Of a stretch of DNA of 64,000 nucleotides, positions 61,839-64,000 are shown one piece after another. The DNA is from Streptomyces cylindrosporus (lineage in GTDB: Bacteria > Actinomycetota > Actinomycetes > Streptomycetales > Streptomycetaceae): NCBI RefSeq assembly GCF_022698165.1, contig NZ_JALDAY010000017.1, forward strand, positions 62,001 through 126,000. Direction: 5' to 3'. The translations under genes and the position numbers were made by a program. The notes under the pieces are model-generated. The model saw only the letters and a program-made list of their open reading frames with translations. It did not search any database and was not told the origin of the DNA. Position 1 is the stretch's first letter. Every line of letters starts with the position of its first letter.

Positions 61839-62885
61839 ATGTCGGACAAGCGATCACCGGCCCGCCGGCCGACGATGAAGGACGTGGCCCGGCACGCCGG
61901 CGTCTCCCAGAGCGCGGTCTCCTTCGCGCTCAACGGCCGCCCGGGCGTGTCCGAGGAGACCCGCGACCGGGTGCGCCGGGCCGCCGAGCAGCTGGGCTGG
62001 CGGCCCAGCGCGGCGGCGCGGCAGCTGTCCGGCGAGGGCGCGGCGACCGTCGGCTTCGTGCTGGCCCGGCCCGCCGACACCCTCGGCGTGGACTCCTTCT
62101 TCCTCCAGCTCGTCTCCGGCATCCAGGAGGTGCTGGCGGAGCGTCATCTCGGCCTGCTCTTCCAGGTGGTGGAGGACGTCGACGACGAGTGCGCGGTCTA
62201 CCGGCGCTGGTGGGCCGAGCACCGGGTCGACGGTGTCCTGGTCGTGGACCCGCGCACCGACGACCCGCGCCCCGACCTCCTCGACGAACTCGGCCTGCCC
62301 GCCGTGGTGATCGGCGGCGCGCCCGACGAGCGCCACCCCGGGCTGTCGACGGTGTGGGCGGACGACGCGGGCGCGATGGCCTCGGTGGTCGACGAGCTGT
62401 ACGCGCTCGGCCACCGCCGGATCGTGCACATCGCCGGCCTGCCGGGCCTGGCCCACACCGAACGCCGTATCCGCACCCTGCGCGCCGAGGCCGGACGGCG
62501 GGGCCTCGCCGAGGTGGAGTCGGTGACCACCAACTACTCGGACGCGGAGAGCGCGGCGGTCACCCGCCGGGTCCTGGGGCGGTCCGCTCCCCCGACGGCC
62601 CTGATCTACGACAACGACGTGATGGCCGTGGCCGGTGTGGCCACCGCGGCCGAACTGGGCTTCTCCGTACCGGCCGACGTGTCCGTGCTGGCCTGGGAGG
62701 ACTCGGCCCTGTGCCGCATGGTCAAGCCCTGGCTGTCCGCCCTGTCCCGGGACAGCGTGGAGTTCGGGCGTACGGCGGCCAGGGAGCTGACCGCGCTGGT
62801 GGACGGCGGGCCCGCGCGGACGGTACGGGTGCCGGTGCCGCGGGTGATCGTGCGGGACAGCACCGGGGTCGCGCGGCGGGGGTGA
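61839..62885 (+). CDS. LacI-family repressor of the N-glycan locus
   Basis: The 348-residue protein has the LacI helix-turn-helix TMKDVARHAGVSQSAVSFALNG (12-33, key residues VSQSAVS), the hinge AARQLSG and a periplasmic-binding-like sensor domain (ATVGFVLARPADTLG, DGVLVVDPR, PTALIYDNDVMAVAGV). It is divergent from the N-glycan operon and ends two bases before the convergent reductase gene. GGGAG precedes ATG 61839; an earlier in-frame start lacks a ribosome-binding site. The inducer is probably a mannose-containing glycan fragment. Confidence 0.9.
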   Translation: MSDKRSPARRPTMKDVARHAGVSQSAVSFALNGRPGVSEETRDRVRRAAEQLGWRPSAAARQLSGEGAATVGFVLARPADTLGVDSFFLQLVSGIQEVLAERHLGLLFQVVEDVDDECAVYRRWWAEHRVDGVLVVDPRTDDPRPDLLDELGLPAVVIGGAPDERHPGLSTVWADDAGAMASVVDELYALGHRRIVHIAGLPGLAHTERRIRTLRAEAGRRGLAEVESVTTNYSDAESAAVTRRVLGRSAPPTALIYDNDVMAVAGVATAAELGFSVPADVSVLAWEDSALCRMVKPWLSALSRDSVEFGRTAARELTALVDGGPARTVRVPVPRVIVRDSTGVARRG

Positions 62886-62886
62886 C

Positions 62887-63969
62887 TCAGTAGCGTGCCG
62901 TGCTCTCCAGGAGCGGCGGATACACGAGGCTCGGCTCGCCGTCGACCGTGGCGCCCGCGTACTTGAGCATGGCGCCCACATTGCGGTTGAGGTCGTAGGG
63001 GAAGTTCAGCGTCGGCGCCGACACCTCGTCCAGCCTCGCCGTCTGCTCGGGGGTGAGCCGGACGTCGAGCCCCGCGAGGTTGGCCTCCAGGTGGTCCAGG
63101 GTGCGCGGGCCGATGATCGTGGAGCTGACGCCGGGACGATTCTGCACCCAGGCCAGCGCCACGGCCGCCGGGGTCGCACCGGCCTCCTCGGCGACGGCCG
63201 CGAGCGCCTCGATCACGGTGAACTGGGCGTCGGTGGGCTGCCCGAGGACGGCCGACCGCCTGGCGTCCGCGGGACCGGCCTGGCCCCGGCGGTACTTGCC
63301 CGACAGATAGCCGCTCTTCAGCGGGCTCCACGGCAGTACGCCCATCCCCGCGTCCTGGGCGAGCGGGACCAGCTCGCCCTCGATGGTGCGCTCCAGCAGG
63401 GAGTACTCCATCTGCAGCGCGGTCACCGGGGTCCAGCCGCGCAGCAGGGCGGTGGTGTGGGCCTTGGCGGTGAACCAGGCGGGCGTGTCGGAGAAGCCGA
63501 CGTAACGGATCTTTCCCGCGGTCACGAGGTCGTCCAGGGTGCGCAAGGTCTCCTCGATCGGAGTGGCCCAGTCGTAGTTGTGCAGCCAGTACAGGTCGAC
63601 GTAGTCGGTCCGCAGCCGCCGCAGGGAGTCCTCCAGCTGCCCGACGATCGCCTTGCGGCTCGCGCCGCCGCCGTTGGGGTCGCCGAGGTGGAGGTTGCCG
63701 TAGAACTTGGTGGCCAGGACCAGTCGGTCGCGCAGTCCGGGGCGGGCGGCGAGGAAGTCGCCGAGGATCGCCTCGGAGTGGCCGTTGGTGTAGAAGTTCG
63801 CGGTGTCGACGAAGTTGCCCCCGCGGTCGAGGTAGGCCTGGAGGATCTTCTCGGACTCCTCGACGGAGCAGCCGAAGCCGCCGTCCTCGCCGAAGTTCAT
63901 CGCGCCGAGACAGAACGGGCTGACCTTGAGCCCGGACCGGCCGAGGCCGACGTAAGAGTCGAGTGTCAT
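62887..63969 (-). CDS. Aldo/keto reductase
   Basis: The 360-residue TIM-barrel oxidoreductase has LCLGAMNFG-like start (FCLGAMNFGE), DTANFYTNGHSE with the catalytic Tyr, ATKFYGN with the Lys, YWLHNYDWATP and the NADPH-site STIIGPRTLDHLEAN. The substrate is unknown. AAGGAG lies six bases before ATG 63969. It converges on the LacI gene and is probably not part of the N-glycan operon. Confidence 0.87.
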   Translation of the reverse strand: MTLDSYVGLGRSGLKVSPFCLGAMNFGEDGGFGCSVEESEKILQAYLDRGGNFVDTANFYTNGHSEAILGDFLAARPGLRDRLVLATKFYGNLHLGDPNGGGASRKAIVGQLEDSLRRLRTDYVDLYWLHNYDWATPIEETLRTLDDLVTAGKIRYVGFSDTPAWFTAKAHTTALLRGWTPVTALQMEYSLLERTIEGELVPLAQDAGMGVLPWSPLKSGYLSGKYRRGQAGPADARRSAVLGQPTDAQFTVIEALAAVAEEAGATPAAVALAWVQNRPGVSSTIIGPRTLDHLEANLAGLDVRLTPEQTARLDEVSAPTLNFPYDLNRNVGAMLKYAGATVDGEPSLVYPPLLESTARY

Positions 63970-64000
63970 GAAATGCTCCTTCGGAGATGCGCCGGAAAGG

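Overview
The window is very GC-rich, uses GTG and TTG starts often, and carries typical actinomycete families (mycothiol-era ECF/anti-sigma units, class F sortase, RmdA-type c-di-GMP protein, DUF574-type methyltransferase, LysX). It reads as chromosomal DNA of a Streptomyces. The middle part (about 8.5-24 kb) follows, from memory, the gene order around SCO0920-SCO0933 of S. coelicolor, where SCO0928 is rmdA; that synteny was recalled, not computed. No rRNA, tRNA, CRISPR array, insertion sequence, prophage or PKS/NRPS cluster was seen.

Left part (1-8.5 kb): two tandem UvrA-like ATPases that lack the UvrB-binding domain, a methyltransferase, a secreted phosphodiesterase/nuclease fused to a jacalin-like lectin domain, and a truncated alanyl-tRNA synthetase paralogue. 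The last is preceded by an alanine-rich 22-codon leader ORF and a terminator hairpin, which look like a transcription attenuator. A secreted I36-type peptidase inhibitor and a lipoprotein follow. Next (8.5-20 kb) come an ornithine-lipid-type acyltransferase pair, a second succinate dehydrogenase (sdhCAB) with a divergent LysR regulator and a PrcB-domain gene, and a methyltransferase-rmdA-SDR operon.

Centre (20-41.6 kb): a cell-envelope region (Pro-rich secreted protein, DUF4239-type membrane protein, two paralogous membrane-anchored secreted proteins flanking a strong terminator, a class F sortase, a polysaccharide deacetylase), LysX for lysyl-phosphatidylglycerol synthesis, a MarR-regulated hydrolase with two palindromic sites, an ECF sigma/anti-sigma pair, a Ser/Thr kinase, an Fpg/Nei glycosylase, a PAS-GAF-PP2C-ATPase phosphatase and a lipase-maturation-factor homologue.

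Right part (41.6-64 kb) is the most coherent system. A translationally coupled L-fucose-type operon (ABC importer, fuconate dehydratase, SDR, aldo/keto reductase, mutarotase, lactonase) is divergent from a FadR-type regulator, with two TGGTCNGACCA-like sites between them. A short distance away lies an apparent N-glycan utilisation locus: GH85 endo-beta-N-acetylglucosaminidase, GH38 alpha-mannosidase, a GH5 enzyme resembling the N-glycan-core beta-mannosidases, a three-gene ABC oligosaccharide importer and a divergent LacI repressor with interleaved ATTAG/CTAAT operator-like repeats. Together these would release, import and dismantle high-mannose glycans and catabolise a deoxyhexose often found on glycoproteins. 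That joint role is inference.
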